A DNA stretch of 37,973 bases from Deltaproteobacteria bacterium (GCA_002731275.1 PCBK01000113.1:1-37973); one strand, 5' to 3'. Positions 24,255 through 34,003 are shown, counted from the stretch's first letter. A program made the numbers and translations. Notes: generated from the sequence alone by a model not told the origin.

Positions 24255-27200
24255 ATGCTGCAGGTTCCAGGCTATACGATCAATGAGACTATCCACAACG
24301 GCAATCGCTCACTCGTCTTTCGTGCGACACGAGAGAACGATCAAAAGCCAGTCATATTGAAGACTGTCACTCACACCTCCAACAACCTGCGCGACCTCAG
24401 TCGTTATCAATACGCCTATGACTTGATGAATTCACTCGATGTACAGGGGATCAGCCGCCCTTACGACATCCTCGAAGTCGACAAAAAACCTGTCCTCGTG
24501 ATGGAGGACATCGGTGGCCACTCACTCGAAACACTGATCAAACAAACCAAAGTCCCCCTCGCCAAAGCACTCAAACTCGCAATCCATTGGGCCGACGTCC
24601 TCGGAAAGCTACACCATGAGCAGATCATTCATAAGGATATCAAACCAGCCAACTTCATCGTCAATGAGTCGATGGAGAAGATGCAACTGATCGACTTTGA
24701 TCTCTCAACCCGACTGACCAAAGAGATGCCCGAGCTGCTCGCCGCCAATAAACTCCAGGGGACACTCTCTTACATCTCCCCCGAACAAACAGGTCGCATG
24801 AATTGCGCCATCGATCACCGCACTGATCTATACTCTCTTGGTGTGAGTCTGTACGAGCTCTTTACAGGGAAGCTCCCTTTTCCAGAACAAGATCCCCTGG
24901 CCTTGATCCACGCACATATCGCCCTTCCACCGATCGCTCCTCATGAGCTCTCCCCCGACCTCCCCACACCCATCGCGGAGATTATCCTCAAACTGCTCTC
25001 CAAAAACCCAGACGATCGCTACCAAAGCGCCTCGGGACTCAAAAAAGACCTCGAACACTGCCTCGAAGCGCTCACACAACACAACAATATCGCGCCATTT
25101 CCCCTCGGCGCAGAAGATATCTCCCCCATCTTGAAGTTGCCACAGCGACTCTACGGGAGAGACAATGAACTCGAAGAACTCTTCGAACTGATGGAGAAGA
25201 TCGACGAAGGACAGACCCGATTGTTGCTGGTCTCAGGATACTCAGGGATCGGAAAGTCTTCGTTTGTACGAGAAGTCCACCGCCCCTTGTCACGCGCGCA
25301 TGGACGTTTCATCACTGGTAAGTATGACCAATTCCAAAACATTCCTTACAACGGACTGATCCAAGCCTTCCGCCAATGTTGTCTCGATCTCCTGAGCGAA
25401 TCAGATGATATACTGCAAGAGACCAAACAACAGCTGTTCGAACATCTCGGTGCCGCAGGACAAGTCTTGATCGACGTCATCCCAGAGCTCGCGCTGCTCA
25501 TCGGTACCCAAGAACCCGCTCCTCCACTGCCTCCTGCAGAAGCACAGAATAGATTCCATCGGTTGTTCCAAAAGTTTGTCCAGTCTTTTGCCACACAACA
25601 ACGTCCTCTCGTCTTGTTCCTCGACGACTTGCAGTGGGCTTCTTCCAACACATTTGAGTTGATCAAAAAACTGCTCCTCGATGAACAAACACAACACCTG
25701 CTGATCATCGGCGCTTACCGCGACAACGAAGTCGACACAGTCCACCCCCTGAGCAAAGCACGCGACGATCTACAACAGGCAGAGTTCCCACTACACGAAG
25801 TCGCGCTCAAACCACTGAGCCCACACAGTGTCCGCAGCTGGATCGCCGACGCGCTCCACGCAGACGAAGAAAAAGTGGCTCCTCTCGCAGACTCCGTGTA
25901 TGAGAGGACCAAAGGAAACCCCTTCTTTGTCGAAACGTACTTAAAGACGCTCTACAACGACTCCTTCTTGTATCTCGATCCCAACACAAACCAGTGGACA
26001 TGGAATGAAGATAAGATCGCCAAGACAGGTATCACAGAGAACGTCGCGGCGTTGATGACGCGGCAGCTCAAAGGCTGCACCACAGAGACACAAAATCTCC
26101 TCCACATCTCATCGTGTGTGGGTGCGACATTCGCGCTCAAGACGCTGTGTGAGATCACACAAAAAGACGCCTCCACGATCGCAAAACAATTGTGGGAAGC
26201 CATCCAAAAACAACTGATCATCCCCATCGGCGAAAACTACCGCCTTGTCGAGATCGCAGAAGCACAAGAAGGTGGAAAAGGCGCTCATCTCGACGTGAGC
26301 TACCGATTTATTCACGACCGGGTCCAACAGTCCGCCTACGAACTGCTCGAAGAAGCAGAGCGTCAACAAACCCACGCCACTATCGGACAGCACTTGCTCG
26401 ATCTTTACGGCAAAGAGGCTGATGACGAACACCTCTTCCCAATCGTCAACCAGCTCAACCTCGGTCGTACACTCCTGAAAGAGAGCGCTGACAAACAGGC
26501 CGTCGCCAGGCTCAACTTGCGCGCAGGACTCAAGGCGATGAAATCGTCGGCCTATTCGCCAGCGCAGAAATACTTCACCGCAGGTGTCGAGCTGTTCCCC
26601 TCAGCATCATGGGAATCTGAGCACGATTTAGGATTCCAACTCCTGCGAAGTAAAGCCGACGCCGCGATGATGTGTGGTGATTTCGACACGACCAAAGAGA
26701 CCATCGACGTCGCACTCTCACACGCACAATCAAAAGCCGAACAAGTCGCGATCTGCGAACTACAATTACGGCTCTACCCACTGCTCAGTGATTACGCCAA
26801 ATCTGGCGAGGTCGGTCTACAATGTCTGACCTTGTTTGGCTTTGAGATCCCCGAAGACATGGATGGCTGGGCTGCTGCTGCAGGACAAGAGGCCACAGCG
26901 CTCGCGGACGCACTCGGCGACCGCTCGATCGACTCCCTGCTCGATTTACCGGCGATGGAGGACGAAGACACCATCCTCCAAATGAACGTCCTTACGGGAC
27001 TCGCTCCCATCGCCTCCGTGACCCCTCATCTGTTCCCAGTCCTCATCACACGGATGGTACGACTCTCCGTACAACACGGAAATTACATCAACTCCCCTGT
27101 CGGCTATGTCTTCTACGGATTCCTCAACTGCGCGATGGGCAACTACAAAATCGCGGACGACTACGGACGTCTCGCGATCGCACTCAATGATAAACAAGGT

Positions 27201-29630
27201 GTCGCCGCCGTCCGCCCCCCACTCGACCACTTGTACGGCTGCTTTATCAGCCACTGGCGACACCCACTCGACCTCTCCCACGAACACACCACAAAAGCTA
27301 TCAACGAAGGGATGGAGCTTGGCGTCTTCAGTAACGCTGGTTGGGCCACCATGAATATCCCCTGGCAGGCTTTCTCCAGAGGCACAGATCTGCCCTCCAT
27401 CCTCCAAGAGACGGAGACCTTCCTCGATCTCGCGCGCAATACCTTTAAGTACGACGACGCAGTGAGTATCTTTTTGATCTCCCAACACGTCACACTCGAC
27501 TTGATGGGCGCAGAGAGCCTCAAGGCACAATTACTCTCACAAGGACATATCGAAGAGGACTTGTTCGCGGCCCTTTCGCACTACCCAATGGCTTTGTTCC
27601 CCCTGTACACCATCAAGCTCCAGGCTGCATCCATCATGGACGATAACGAGAAGATCGAGCAGGCACTTGAAAAAGCACAAGAGCTCGTACCACTCGCGCC
27701 AGGACTGCCACAACAAGTCGACTTCGTGTTTTATCACAGTCTCCACATGACCAAACAATTCTCAGACGCTGACGAAGAGACCCAAGCGTCCTACAACGAA
27801 CAGCTCAACGAAGCCCTCGCAAAGCTGCAAAACTGGGCCGACAATTCCCCGACCAACCATCAATATAAAGCCCTGCTCGTCGAGGCCGAAATACTGAGCA
27901 ATCAGCTACAACAAGAGACCTCCAACGCCGCGATCGAACAAAGAGCTGCTGAGCTGTATGAGCAGGCGATTGAGCACAGCCAAACACACAACATACTGCA
28001 CGGTGAAGGCCTCTGTCTCGAACGCGCAGCGCGCTTTTATACACTTCGCAAAAAATCACGCACAGCGCTCGGTTACCTCACTGACGCCAGACACGCATAT
28101 GCACGCTGGGGAGCGCGCAAAAAAGTGCTCCAGATGGAGCGCGTCAACCCCGTCCTGCGTGTACAACAATCACAACTCTCCTCCACCCTGCGAAGCATGA
28201 GCTTTGACAGCACAACCTCAAGCACCTCCGATCGCACCAGCGAGATGAGGGGCCTGCTCGACCTTCGCAGCATCCAAAAAACCATCCAGGCCATCTCCGG
28301 AGAGATGAAGCTCGAAGAACTCCTGCGCAAACTCCTCAGCACTGCGCTCGAAAACGCTGGCGCACAAAGAGGTTGCCTCCTCCTCAAGGATCGACTCTCG
28401 CTCAGAGTAGAGGCCTCCCTCGATCTGGAGACCAAAGAGGAGTCCATTCTCCAGGCGATCCCCTTACATCAAGCCTCACTTCCAGGCTCGATCATTCGCT
28501 TTGTCGAACGCTCAAGAGAGCGACTTGTACTGTCCGATGTCACAAAACACCCGCGCTTTGGTGACGACGCGTATGTCAAAGAGCACAAGACGCGCTCCGC
28601 ACTCTGCACACCTATCACACACAAAAACAAACTCATCGGGCTGCTCTACCTCGAAAACAACGCGATCGCCAACGTCTTCCACGAAGAGCGTTGTCTCTTC
28701 CTCGATATCGTCGCTGGTCAGGCCGCTATCTCGATCGAGAACGCAAAACTCTACGGACAACTCGAAGACAAAGTCGAAGAGCGCACCAAAAAACTCCAAG
28801 ACACACTCGAACAACTCGAAGAACAACACAACCAATTACAAAGCACACAAGCACAGCTCATCCAGGTCGAGAAGATGAGCTCACTCGGTACGCTTGTCGC
28901 CGGTGTTGCCCATGAACTGAACAACCCCGCGAACTTCACCCTCAACGGCGCGCAAAACCTCGCACGCCGCTTACAAAAACTCAAAGAGTTTATCTTCGAA
29001 CTCGCTGGAGATGACGCAGACCAGGAGATTATCGATAGCTTTGAAGAGAAATTTACCCCCCTCTTCAAAAACCTCGACGCGATCGCAAATGGTGCCGAAA
29101 GAATCCGCAACATTGTAGGTGGACTACGCACCTTCTCCCGTCTCGACGAGGCCGAACAAAAGAGAAGCCACATCATCGAAGGGATCAAAGCCACCATCGA
29201 ACTTGTTCGTGCCAACTTCTCGGATCAAGTCACCTTCGAGCAACATTTTGAAGCCGATCCAGCCATCGACTGTTGGCCTGCGCAACTCAATCAGGTGTTC
29301 ATGAATCTCATGGTCAACGCATGTCAGGCGATCATCGCCAAGAAAGAAAAGCTGGAGACAGACGAGCAGGGACGCCTCAAGATCAGCACACAGGAAGATG
29401 ACGGTCGACTCGCCATACGCATCCAAGACAACGGCTCTGGTATGAGCAAGAGCGTCAAAGAGAAGATCTTCGAGCCATTCTTCACGACCCGTGGCGTCGG
29501 GGAAGGTACAGGTCTCGGACTCTCCATTTCATTCGGTATCATCGAAAACCATAGAGGCGAAATCAAAGTCGACTCGACACCTGGTATCGGGACGACTTTT
29601 ACCATCTACCTCCCCGTCTCCAAAAAATAA
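24255..29630 (+). CDS. Hybrid Ser/Thr kinase - AAA ATPase - GAF - histidine kinase
   Basis: This is a 1791-residue multi-domain signalling protein of the type common in cyanobacteria and myxobacteria. The N-terminal Ser/Thr kinase has Lys36, HKDIKPAN (Asp128, Asn133) and DFD (147-149, the form usual in this family instead of DFG). The ATPase module has Walker A GYSGIGKS (328-335) and Walker B LFLDDLQW (Asp457/458). A helical, TPR-like region spans about 700-1340. GAF lies at about 1350-1500, then a coiled coil, then histidine kinase: phospho-acceptor His1553 in AHELNNP, N-box Asn1688, DNGSG (1725-1729), FEPFFTT and GTGLGLS. No transmembrane segment or receiver domain is visible, so it is a cytoplasmic sensor whose partner lies elsewhere. 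SD GGGAG is 6 bases upstream. Proximity to the PKS makes it a candidate regulator, unproven. Confidence 0.92.
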   Translation: MLQVPGYTINETIHNGNRSLVFRATRENDQKPVILKTVTHTSNNLRDLSRYQYAYDLMNSLDVQGISRPYDILEVDKKPVLVMEDIGGHSLETLIKQTKVPLAKALKLAIHWADVLGKLHHEQIIHKDIKPANFIVNESMEKMQLIDFDLSTRLTKEMPELLAANKLQGTLSYISPEQTGRMNCAIDHRTDLYSLGVSLYELFTGKLPFPEQDPLALIHAHIALPPIAPHELSPDLPTPIAEIILKLLSKNPDDRYQSASGLKKDLEHCLEALTQHNNIAPFPLGAEDISPILKLPQRLYGRDNELEELFELMEKIDEGQTRLLLVSGYSGIGKSSFVREVHRPLSRAHGRFITGKYDQFQNIPYNGLIQAFRQCCLDLLSESDDILQETKQQLFEHLGAAGQVLIDVIPELALLIGTQEPAPPLPPAEAQNRFHRLFQKFVQSFATQQRPLVLFLDDLQWASSNTFELIKKLLLDEQTQHLLIIGAYRDNEVDTVHPLSKARDDLQQAEFPLHEVALKPLSPHSVRSWIADALHADEEKVAPLADSVYERTKGNPFFVETYLKTLYNDSFLYLDPNTNQWTWNEDKIAKTGITENVAALMTRQLKGCTTETQNLLHISSCVGATFALKTLCEITQKDASTIAKQLWEAIQKQLIIPIGENYRLVEIAEAQEGGKGAHLDVSYRFIHDRVQQSAYELLEEAERQQTHATIGQHLLDLYGKEADDEHLFPIVNQLNLGRTLLKESADKQAVARLNLRAGLKAMKSSAYSPAQKYFTAGVELFPSASWESEHDLGFQLLRSKADAAMMCGDFDTTKETIDVALSHAQSKAEQVAICELQLRLYPLLSDYAKSGEVGLQCLTLFGFEIPEDMDGWAAAAGQEATALADALGDRSIDSLLDLPAMEDEDTILQMNVLTGLAPIASVTPHLFPVLITRMVRLSVQHGNYINSPVGYVFYGFLNCAMGNYKIADDYGRLAIALNDKQGVAAVRPPLDHLYGCFISHWRHPLDLSHEHTTKAINEGMELGVFSNAGWATMNIPWQAFSRGTDLPSILQETETFLDLARNTFKYDDAVSIFLISQHVTLDLMGAESLKAQLLSQGHIEEDLFAALSHYPMALFPLYTIKLQAASIMDDNEKIEQALEKAQELVPLAPGLPQQVDFVFYHSLHMTKQFSDADEETQASYNEQLNEALAKLQNWADNSPTNHQYKALLVEAEILSNQLQQETSNAAIEQRAAELYEQAIEHSQTHNILHGEGLCLERAARFYTLRKKSRTALGYLTDARHAYARWGARKKVLQMERVNPVLRVQQSQLSSTLRSMSFDSTTSSTSDRTSEMRGLLDLRSIQKTIQAISGEMKLEELLRKLLSTALENAGAQRGCLLLKDRLSLRVEASLDLETKEESILQAIPLHQASLPGSIIRFVERSRERLVLSDVTKHPRFGDDAYVKEHKTRSALCTPITHKNKLIGLLYLENNAIANVFHEERCLFLDIVAGQAAISIENAKLYGQLEDKVEERTKKLQDTLEQLEEQHNQLQSTQAQLIQVEKMSSLGTLVAGVAHELNNPANFTLNGAQNLARRLQKLKEFIFELAGDDADQEIIDSFEEKFTPLFKNLDAIANGAERIRNIVGGLRTFSRLDEAEQKRSHIIEGIKATIELVRANFSDQVTFEQHFEADPAIDCWPAQLNQVFMNLMVNACQAIIAKKEKLETDEQGRLKISTQEDDGRLAIRIQDNGSGMSKSVKEKIFEPFFTTRGVGEGTGLGLSISFGIIENHRGEIKVDSTPGIGTTFTIYLPVSKK

Positions 29631-29656
29631 TATCCTCTCCAAATAAGGAGCGTTTC

Positions 29657-29767
29657 GTGCTCAAGATCTTGTACCCACAGCTCCCCTGGATTGCCTTCGT
29701 ATCTGGCCTACTCATCGTCACCTGGGGCGTATGGCGCTACCCCAATGGACCCGATAAACGACACTGA
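29657..29767 (+). CDS. 36-residue single-span membrane protein
   Basis: This very small gene starts with GTG at 29657, preceded by AAGGAG 6 bases upstream, and stops at TGA 29765-29767. It encodes a short N-terminus (MLKILYPQLP), one hydrophobic span (about residues 11-26) and a basic end (WRYPNGPDKRH). It begins 26 bases after the kinase stop and is probably co-transcribed with it. The strong SD, clean span and operon position support a real small protein, perhaps a membrane tether or modulator for the soluble kinase. No homologue is known to me. Confidence 0.55.
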   Translation: MLKILYPQLPWIAFVSGLLIVTWGVWRYPNGPDKRH

Positions 29768-29783
29768 GCGCAGAGTGTATCTC

Positions 29784-30725
29784 TCAAAACACAGCGCTGC
29801 CCTGGCGGCGTATCTCTGAGACGTTCGAACCAACCGTCTTTTTGAAGGCTCTGCGAAACGCAGACTCCGACGTGTACCCCAAGCTCTCCACAAAATCCAT
29901 ATCGACAGACTCCCCACTTCGTATCCTCATCACGGCCAAGTTCATACGCCACTTCGTGAGGTAACGAAACACAGGCTCACCGAGCAATGCGCAAAAGCGA
30001 TTCGAAAACGCAGTGCGCGACATCCCTGCCACCCTCCCCAAACTTTCGATCGTCCAGGGCTTCTCTGGTTCCGCATGAATCGATGCCAACGCTCTGCCGA
30101 TCTGCTCATCTTGCAAAGCGTTCAACCATTGCCCCTTCGAGCTTCCTGCGTGCTCCACCCAATGACGAATCGTTTGAATTAACAAGATATCCGCGAGCCT
30201 CGTGATCACAGTCTCACCACCGATAAACTCTCCTGACGCCTCGCGAAACATCAAACGCACAACATCCCCCATCATCTGGCCAAAAAGATGTTCGTCCTCC
30301 TTCATGTGGATCAGATCAGGCATATCCCGAAGCAGCATCTCACCAACCGGATGCAGTAGCTTCACAACTCCACACAAGACAATCGTCTTGTCATCCACTT
30401 CGGGGTACATCGTCAATGTCTCATAGAAATCACTCACCTTCTTCACTGGCAAATCGAGAAGACATCGTGCCTCAGCGTCATGACGGCCTTTGACCACGTG
30501 ACCACACGCCCGACTAATGAACAACAAATCACCCGCACACAGTTCAAAAGAGTGCCCGTTGATCTCCACAATACAACGCCCTGCGACTACGACGTGAAAC
30601 ATACTCACACCGCTCTCAGCAGGCACATCCACCCCCCAGTCACGCCCCCCCATCACTGAACGACTGTAGTAGACACTCTCCAACTTCAAGTGATGCAAGA
30701 CTTCGTGGTAATCGTGAGCAGACAT
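29784..30725 (-). CDS. AraC-family transcriptional regulator with N-terminal cupin
   Basis: This is a 313-residue DNA-binding regulator. The N-terminal half is a cupin-like ligand domain (GVSMFHVVVAGRCIVEINGH, then a loop with DLLFISRACGHVV), of the type found in AraC regulators that sense small organic molecules. The last 100 residues carry the two helix-turn-helix motifs (WTIESLGRVAGMSRTAFSNRF and LGYTSESAFRRAFKK). The start at 30725 is chosen for AAAGGAG 5 bases upstream; a longer frame to 30863 overlaps the divergent gene and lacks an SD. It is divergent from the DUF4345 gene with a 124-base gap, the classic layout of a regulator and its target. Its end is only 16 bases from the small membrane protein gene, tail to tail. 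Confidence 0.85.
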   Translation of the reverse strand: MSAHDYHEVLHHLKLESVYYSRSVMGGRDWGVDVPAESGVSMFHVVVAGRCIVEINGHSFELCAGDLLFISRACGHVVKGRHDAEARCLLDLPVKKVSDFYETLTMYPEVDDKTIVLCGVVKLLHPVGEMLLRDMPDLIHMKEDEHLFGQMMGDVVRLMFREASGEFIGGETVITRLADILLIQTIRHWVEHAGSSKGQWLNALQDEQIGRALASIHAEPEKPWTIESLGRVAGMSRTAFSNRFCALLGEPVFRYLTKWRMNLAVMRIRSGESVDMDFVESLGYTSESAFRRAFKKTVGSNVSEIRRQGSAVF

Positions 30726-30849
30726 CAGGACTCCTTTGCGTTTGTACGATCTGCAATAAAGTATGCACGAAATGGCATGGAAGATTCCAGAATAACACGT
30801 ATCGTAGACAACAACAAAGCAATTGAACTCACACAAAGGAGACGACAAG
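30726..30849. promoter_or_regulatory. Divergent promoter region, AraC regulator / DUF4345 gene
   Basis: This 124-base gap between two divergently starting genes should contain both promoters and the AraC operator. It is A+T-rich. I see no perfect inverted repeat and cannot place -10/-35 boxes with confidence. Confidence 0.45.
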
Positions 30850-31266
30850 ATGAAGATCAACACAACAAAACTTTACCTCGCATTTTCCGGACTGATTATC
30901 ACTTTGGTGGGCGCATTCATCGCCTTTTCGCCTGTCGCGTACTTGCAACAATTCGAGCTAGGACACGCCCCACAGCTCAGCTTTCTCAGTGAGATGCGCG
31001 GGATGGGTGGCGCGCTCGTTGGGTATGGCTTACTGTCTCTCTTGGCTGTGCTCGTCCAAACACTTCAGCGCTCGGCGCTCATCACGGCTACACTTACATT
31101 CTCAGCGTTCTCGTTCTTTCGGATCACAGGGATCCTCGTCGATGGTCTCCCTGGTCAAGGGATTTTGCTCGCGCTGACCATCGAATGTATCTTTGGTCTC
31201 TTGGGTTTGATCCTGCTCGCCAAAGGAAATGGTCCTTCCCTCAGCCGTTCTGACAAACATTTTTGA
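30850..31266 (+). CDS. DUF4345-type small integral membrane protein
   Basis: This is a 138-residue protein with four hydrophobic spans (about 8-30, 48-70, 74-95 and 103-125). Between the first and second span lies the segment EMRGMGGALVGYGLL, characteristic of the DUF4345 family (E-x-R-G-x-GG-x2). The start is ATG 30850 with AAAGGAG 8 bases upstream; an earlier in-frame ATG (30823) overlaps that SD. The family's function is unknown. Members often sit beside AraC or TetR regulators, as here, so induction by the divergent AraC protein is likely. Confidence 0.75.
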   Translation: MKINTTKLYLAFSGLIITLVGAFIAFSPVAYLQQFELGHAPQLSFLSEMRGMGGALVGYGLLSLLAVLVQTLQRSALITATLTFSAFSFFRITGILVDGLPGQGILLALTIECIFGLLGLILLAKGNGPSLSRSDKHF

Positions 31267-31634
31267 AGAGGCCGTTGACGCCAAAAAGAACACCAAAACT
31301 CAAACATAGACCGACATTGTCTTCGGATTGGCGAAGGAGCTCTTTGTATCGCAATTTATCGTCAACGTCACCGTGTTGTACTTTACAATCGATGATTTAT
31401 GATTTCAGTAGCTCGTACGCACCGACACCATAGGTGTTGTGCTCTATAGTCACCGACAACAACACAAACACTCATTACATTTTTTCATCTTTTTTCATTT
31501 TTCACGTAACTTTTCTCATCCACAGCCGACAATACATGAGGTTGTCAAAGGAGAAGAGACGACCAACAAACAAAAGTCCGGGGAGCTGCGCCCCCTGCCC
31601 ACAGGCAAAACGAAAAAGATGAGAGGCGACATCC
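31267..31634. other. Intergenic region before the peptidoglycan hydrolase gene
   Basis: These 368 bases hold no credible gene. They contain a small hairpin ACACC-ATA-GGTGT (31425-31437) and a T-rich tract around 31475-31520 that could form part of a promoter or transcript leader. SD GAGAGG (31621-31626) belongs to the next gene. Confidence 0.5.
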
Positions 31635-33089
31635 ATGCATATCACGAGTCATGTCAGTACAAACCCACAACCAACGACACACAGCACAGACATCCCTTCC
31701 AACTTTAAGAGCGCCATCCAAGGCGGAACCGTCCTGAAAAGAGGTGCCAAAGGAGCGCTCGTCAAAGAACTGCAAAACCTGCTCAACGAAGCTGGCGCCA
31801 ACCCGAAACTCGTTGCTGATGGCGACTTTGGTCGCGGCACAGAGAACGCCCTCAAGATCTTCCAACGCCAACACAATCTCACAACAGATGGCAAATTTGG
31901 ACGCGGTACGCTCGCCAAATTGGAGATCGCTCTCCAAACAGCCGCAACAGATCACGCAGACCATAGCCACGACGACCACGACCACTCTGTGACAACAGGG
32001 GTCTCCACAAGAACAACAGGCTCAACAAGTATTGGAGGCCGATTGATGAGCGCTGTCGATGGAGGCCAAGTGCTCAAGAGAGGCGCGAAAGGCACAACGG
32101 TCAAAGAACTTCAACAATTACTCAACCGCGCAGGCGCAAGCCCAGCGCTCACAGCAGATGGAGACTTTGGTCGCGGTACAGAGAACGCCGTCAAAGCATT
32201 CCAGCGCAAACACGGCCTGGGCGCCGACGGAAAATTTGGCCGAGGCACACTCGCCAAACTCAAAGAAGTGCTCCAATTGGGGGTAGGCACAAGCCCCAAC
32301 GGCGGCACAACTGTAGACAACAACAATGGCGGCACAACCGTAGACAACAACAACGGTGACACAACTGTCGATAACAACAACGGCGGAACGAACACAACAA
32401 ATGATGGTGTTGGACAGGCCATTGAGAATCAGCTCGGTGTCTTTGGCGGTTCATTGAGACGAGGTGGAAAAGGCAACGCAGTCAGAGAACTCCAGACTCT
32501 GTTAAATCGTGCAGGTGCAAATCCGAAGCTCACAGCAGACGGAGACTTTGGTCGCGGCACAGAGAACGCCGTCAAAGCATTCCAGCGCAAACACGGTCTG
32601 GGCGCCGATGGAAAATTTGGTAAAGGCACGTGGGCCGCCTTGAAGAAAGAATTGGGTGTTGACTTCAAAGCCTCAGATCCCCTCTCTGACGCAGGCTTAT
32701 CAGGTACAGCGTCCACACACTACGCCTACAAAAAAGGCAAAAGACTTGGCAAAATACAGGTCGTAAGGATCGACGGAAAACCTGTGGAGATCAATACGGC
32801 CAGATCGTTCTTAAAGATGAGAGAGGCCGCACAAAAAGATGGCGTCAACATCAAAATCAACAGCGGCTTTCGCTCATACGAAGAACAAAAACGCCTCTAC
32901 GATCTGTACAAAGCAGGACGCGGGAATCTCGCCGCTCGGCCAGGCTACAGTAACCATCAACATGGCCCCGCAGTCGACCTCAACACACGCGACCCAAAAG
33001 TCCTACGTTGGCTCAACAAAAACGGAAAGAAATTTGGCTTTGTCCGCACCGTTCCCAGTGAGCCATGGCACTGGGAATACCGCCCCTAA
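31635..33089 (+). CDS. Peptidoglycan hydrolase: three PG-binding domains plus M15 (VanY-type) peptidase
   Basis: This is a 484-residue protein. Three PG_binding_1 repeats lie at about 30-100, 143-213 and 274-343, each with GDFGRGTENA and DGKFG(R/K)GT. They are joined by a His/Asp-rich linker (DHADHSHDDHDH, about 107-118) and a Thr/Asn-rich linker made of 9-residue repeats. The C-terminal zinc D,D-carboxypeptidase/endopeptidase domain (about 365-484) has SNHQHGPAVD (His441, Asp448), catalytic Glu476 and His479 in EPWHWEY. No signal peptide or membrane span is visible, unusual for a cell-wall enzyme; it may be exported by another route or act as a lysin. ATG 31635 has GAGAGG 8 bases upstream. 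It runs directly into the convergent LysR gene with no gap. Confidence 0.9.
   Translation: MHITSHVSTNPQPTTHSTDIPSNFKSAIQGGTVLKRGAKGALVKELQNLLNEAGANPKLVADGDFGRGTENALKIFQRQHNLTTDGKFGRGTLAKLEIALQTAATDHADHSHDDHDHSVTTGVSTRTTGSTSIGGRLMSAVDGGQVLKRGAKGTTVKELQQLLNRAGASPALTADGDFGRGTENAVKAFQRKHGLGADGKFGRGTLAKLKEVLQLGVGTSPNGGTTVDNNNGGTTVDNNNGDTTVDNNNGGTNTTNDGVGQAIENQLGVFGGSLRRGGKGNAVRELQTLLNRAGANPKLTADGDFGRGTENAVKAFQRKHGLGADGKFGKGTWAALKKELGVDFKASDPLSDAGLSGTASTHYAYKKGKRLGKIQVVRIDGKPVEINTARSFLKMREAAQKDGVNIKINSGFRSYEEQKRLYDLYKAGRGNLAARPGYSNHQHGPAVDLNTRDPKVLRWLNKNGKKFGFVRTVPSEPWHWEYRP
32150..32629 (+). repeat. Near-identical 99-bp direct repeats in PG-binding domains 2 and 3
   Basis: Segments 32150-32248 and 32531-32629 differ at only about 6 of 99 positions, most of them silent third-position changes. 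Domain 1 is clearly more diverged in the matching part. This indicates recent duplication or gene conversion between repeats 2 and 3. Confidence 0.75.
32301..32381 (+). repeat. 27-bp tandem repeat, three units, encoding a GGTTVDNNN linker
   Basis: Three in-frame units lie at 32301-32327, 32328-32354 and 32355-32381, with few differences. They encode a flexible linker between PG-binding domains 2 and 3 and are likely to vary in copy number between strains. Confidence 0.8.
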
Positions 33090-33962
33090 TCACCCCTCAA
33101 ACTGCCACGCATACTTCAGCAACAACTCCTTCAATGTCCTCGCACTCTCAGACAAGACTCCCTTTCGGTGAAACAGATGATAGTGAAGTGACGGCAACTC
33201 TCGAAGAGGTCGTGCGACCAATCCTTCGGGGATGCGACAGGAACCATTGACGACCGCCACCCCCAGCCCCAACGACACAAAGTGGATCATCAACTCCCAC
33301 CCCATCGCCTCCACAGAGACCTCGAAGGAGACACCTTCAGACATCAACGCCCTCGAAAGAGCGATACGATGAGGACGATCTGCCGGAGGCACGATCAACG
33401 ACGCGCCCTCCAGGTCGAGCAAAGACACCTCCTTTTTACTTGCGAGAGGGTGGTCTTTTGGACACACCAAGACCTGTGGAACAATCGCAAGACACTCACT
33501 TTCAAGAGCTGGAGGACACGACTCCAATGGCGCCACGCCGACATGTGCTTCACCTGACAAGACCGCCTCAAGGCTGCCTTCACGATCTTTCGTCATCAAC
33601 CTAAGCTTTCGCTGACTTGAAGAGACAAACGCGCTGATCCCCTCCCCCAAGACATAGAGGTACGTCCCCGCACCTGCGACGAGTACCACGGGATGAAGAC
33701 CTTCTTCTGCACGAATATCATTCAAAAAATCATCCGTTAAATCCCGAATATCCCGCCCCAAACGCAAGAGCTCTCTGCCTGCATGTGTCAGCTCCAGACG
33801 GCGCCCATGCTTGCGATATAACGGAACCCCAACACTCTCCGAGAGCTTTTTGATCTTCGTATGAAGCGCAGGCTGGGAGATGTGCAAAGCCTCCGCTGCG
33901 TGGGTAAAATTCATATGCTCCGCGAACACAACAAACGACGCAAGACTGCCTAATTCCAACAT
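33090..33962 (-). CDS. LysR-family transcriptional regulator
   Basis: This is a 290-residue LysR-type regulator. The winged helix-turn-helix occupies residues 1-60 (FVVFAEHMNFTHAAEALHIS, QPALHTKIKKLSESVG), followed by the linker helix and a two-lobe effector domain (about 90-285). The start at 33962 is supported by GGAG 7 bases upstream; an ATG at 33992 would begin inside the operator-like palindrome and lacks an SD. It is divergent from the HAD-like gene at 34146. The gap holds a perfect inverted repeat, suggesting autoregulation and control of that neighbour. The effector is unknown. Confidence 0.88.
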   Translation of the reverse strand: MLELGSLASFVVFAEHMNFTHAAEALHISQPALHTKIKKLSESVGVPLYRKHGRRLELTHAGRELLRLGRDIRDLTDDFLNDIRAEEGLHPVVLVAGAGTYLYVLGEGISAFVSSSQRKLRLMTKDREGSLEAVLSGEAHVGVAPLESCPPALESECLAIVPQVLVCPKDHPLASKKEVSLLDLEGASLIVPPADRPHRIALSRALMSEGVSFEVSVEAMGWELMIHFVSLGLGVAVVNGSCRIPEGLVARPLRELPSLHYHLFHRKGVLSESARTLKELLLKYAWQFEG

Positions 33963-33984
33963 CCAGACTCTCCGTGGCTCAAAG

Positions 33985-34003
33985 CTATTCAAATGATGAA
34001 TAG
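33985..34003. promoter_or_regulatory. Perfect inverted repeat, candidate LysR operator
   Basis: CTATTCA (33985-33991), spacer AATGA and TGAATAG (33997-34003) form a perfect 7-bp inverted repeat containing a T-N11-A core (33988-34000). It is centred about 32 bases upstream of the LysR start, in the divergent gap. Such sites are typical LysR recognition boxes. Confidence 0.6.

Noticed and set aside
26946-27530. Long open frame antisense to the hybrid kinase
   Set aside because: It is a shadow of the C-rich coding strand, with no start signal or recognisable domain.
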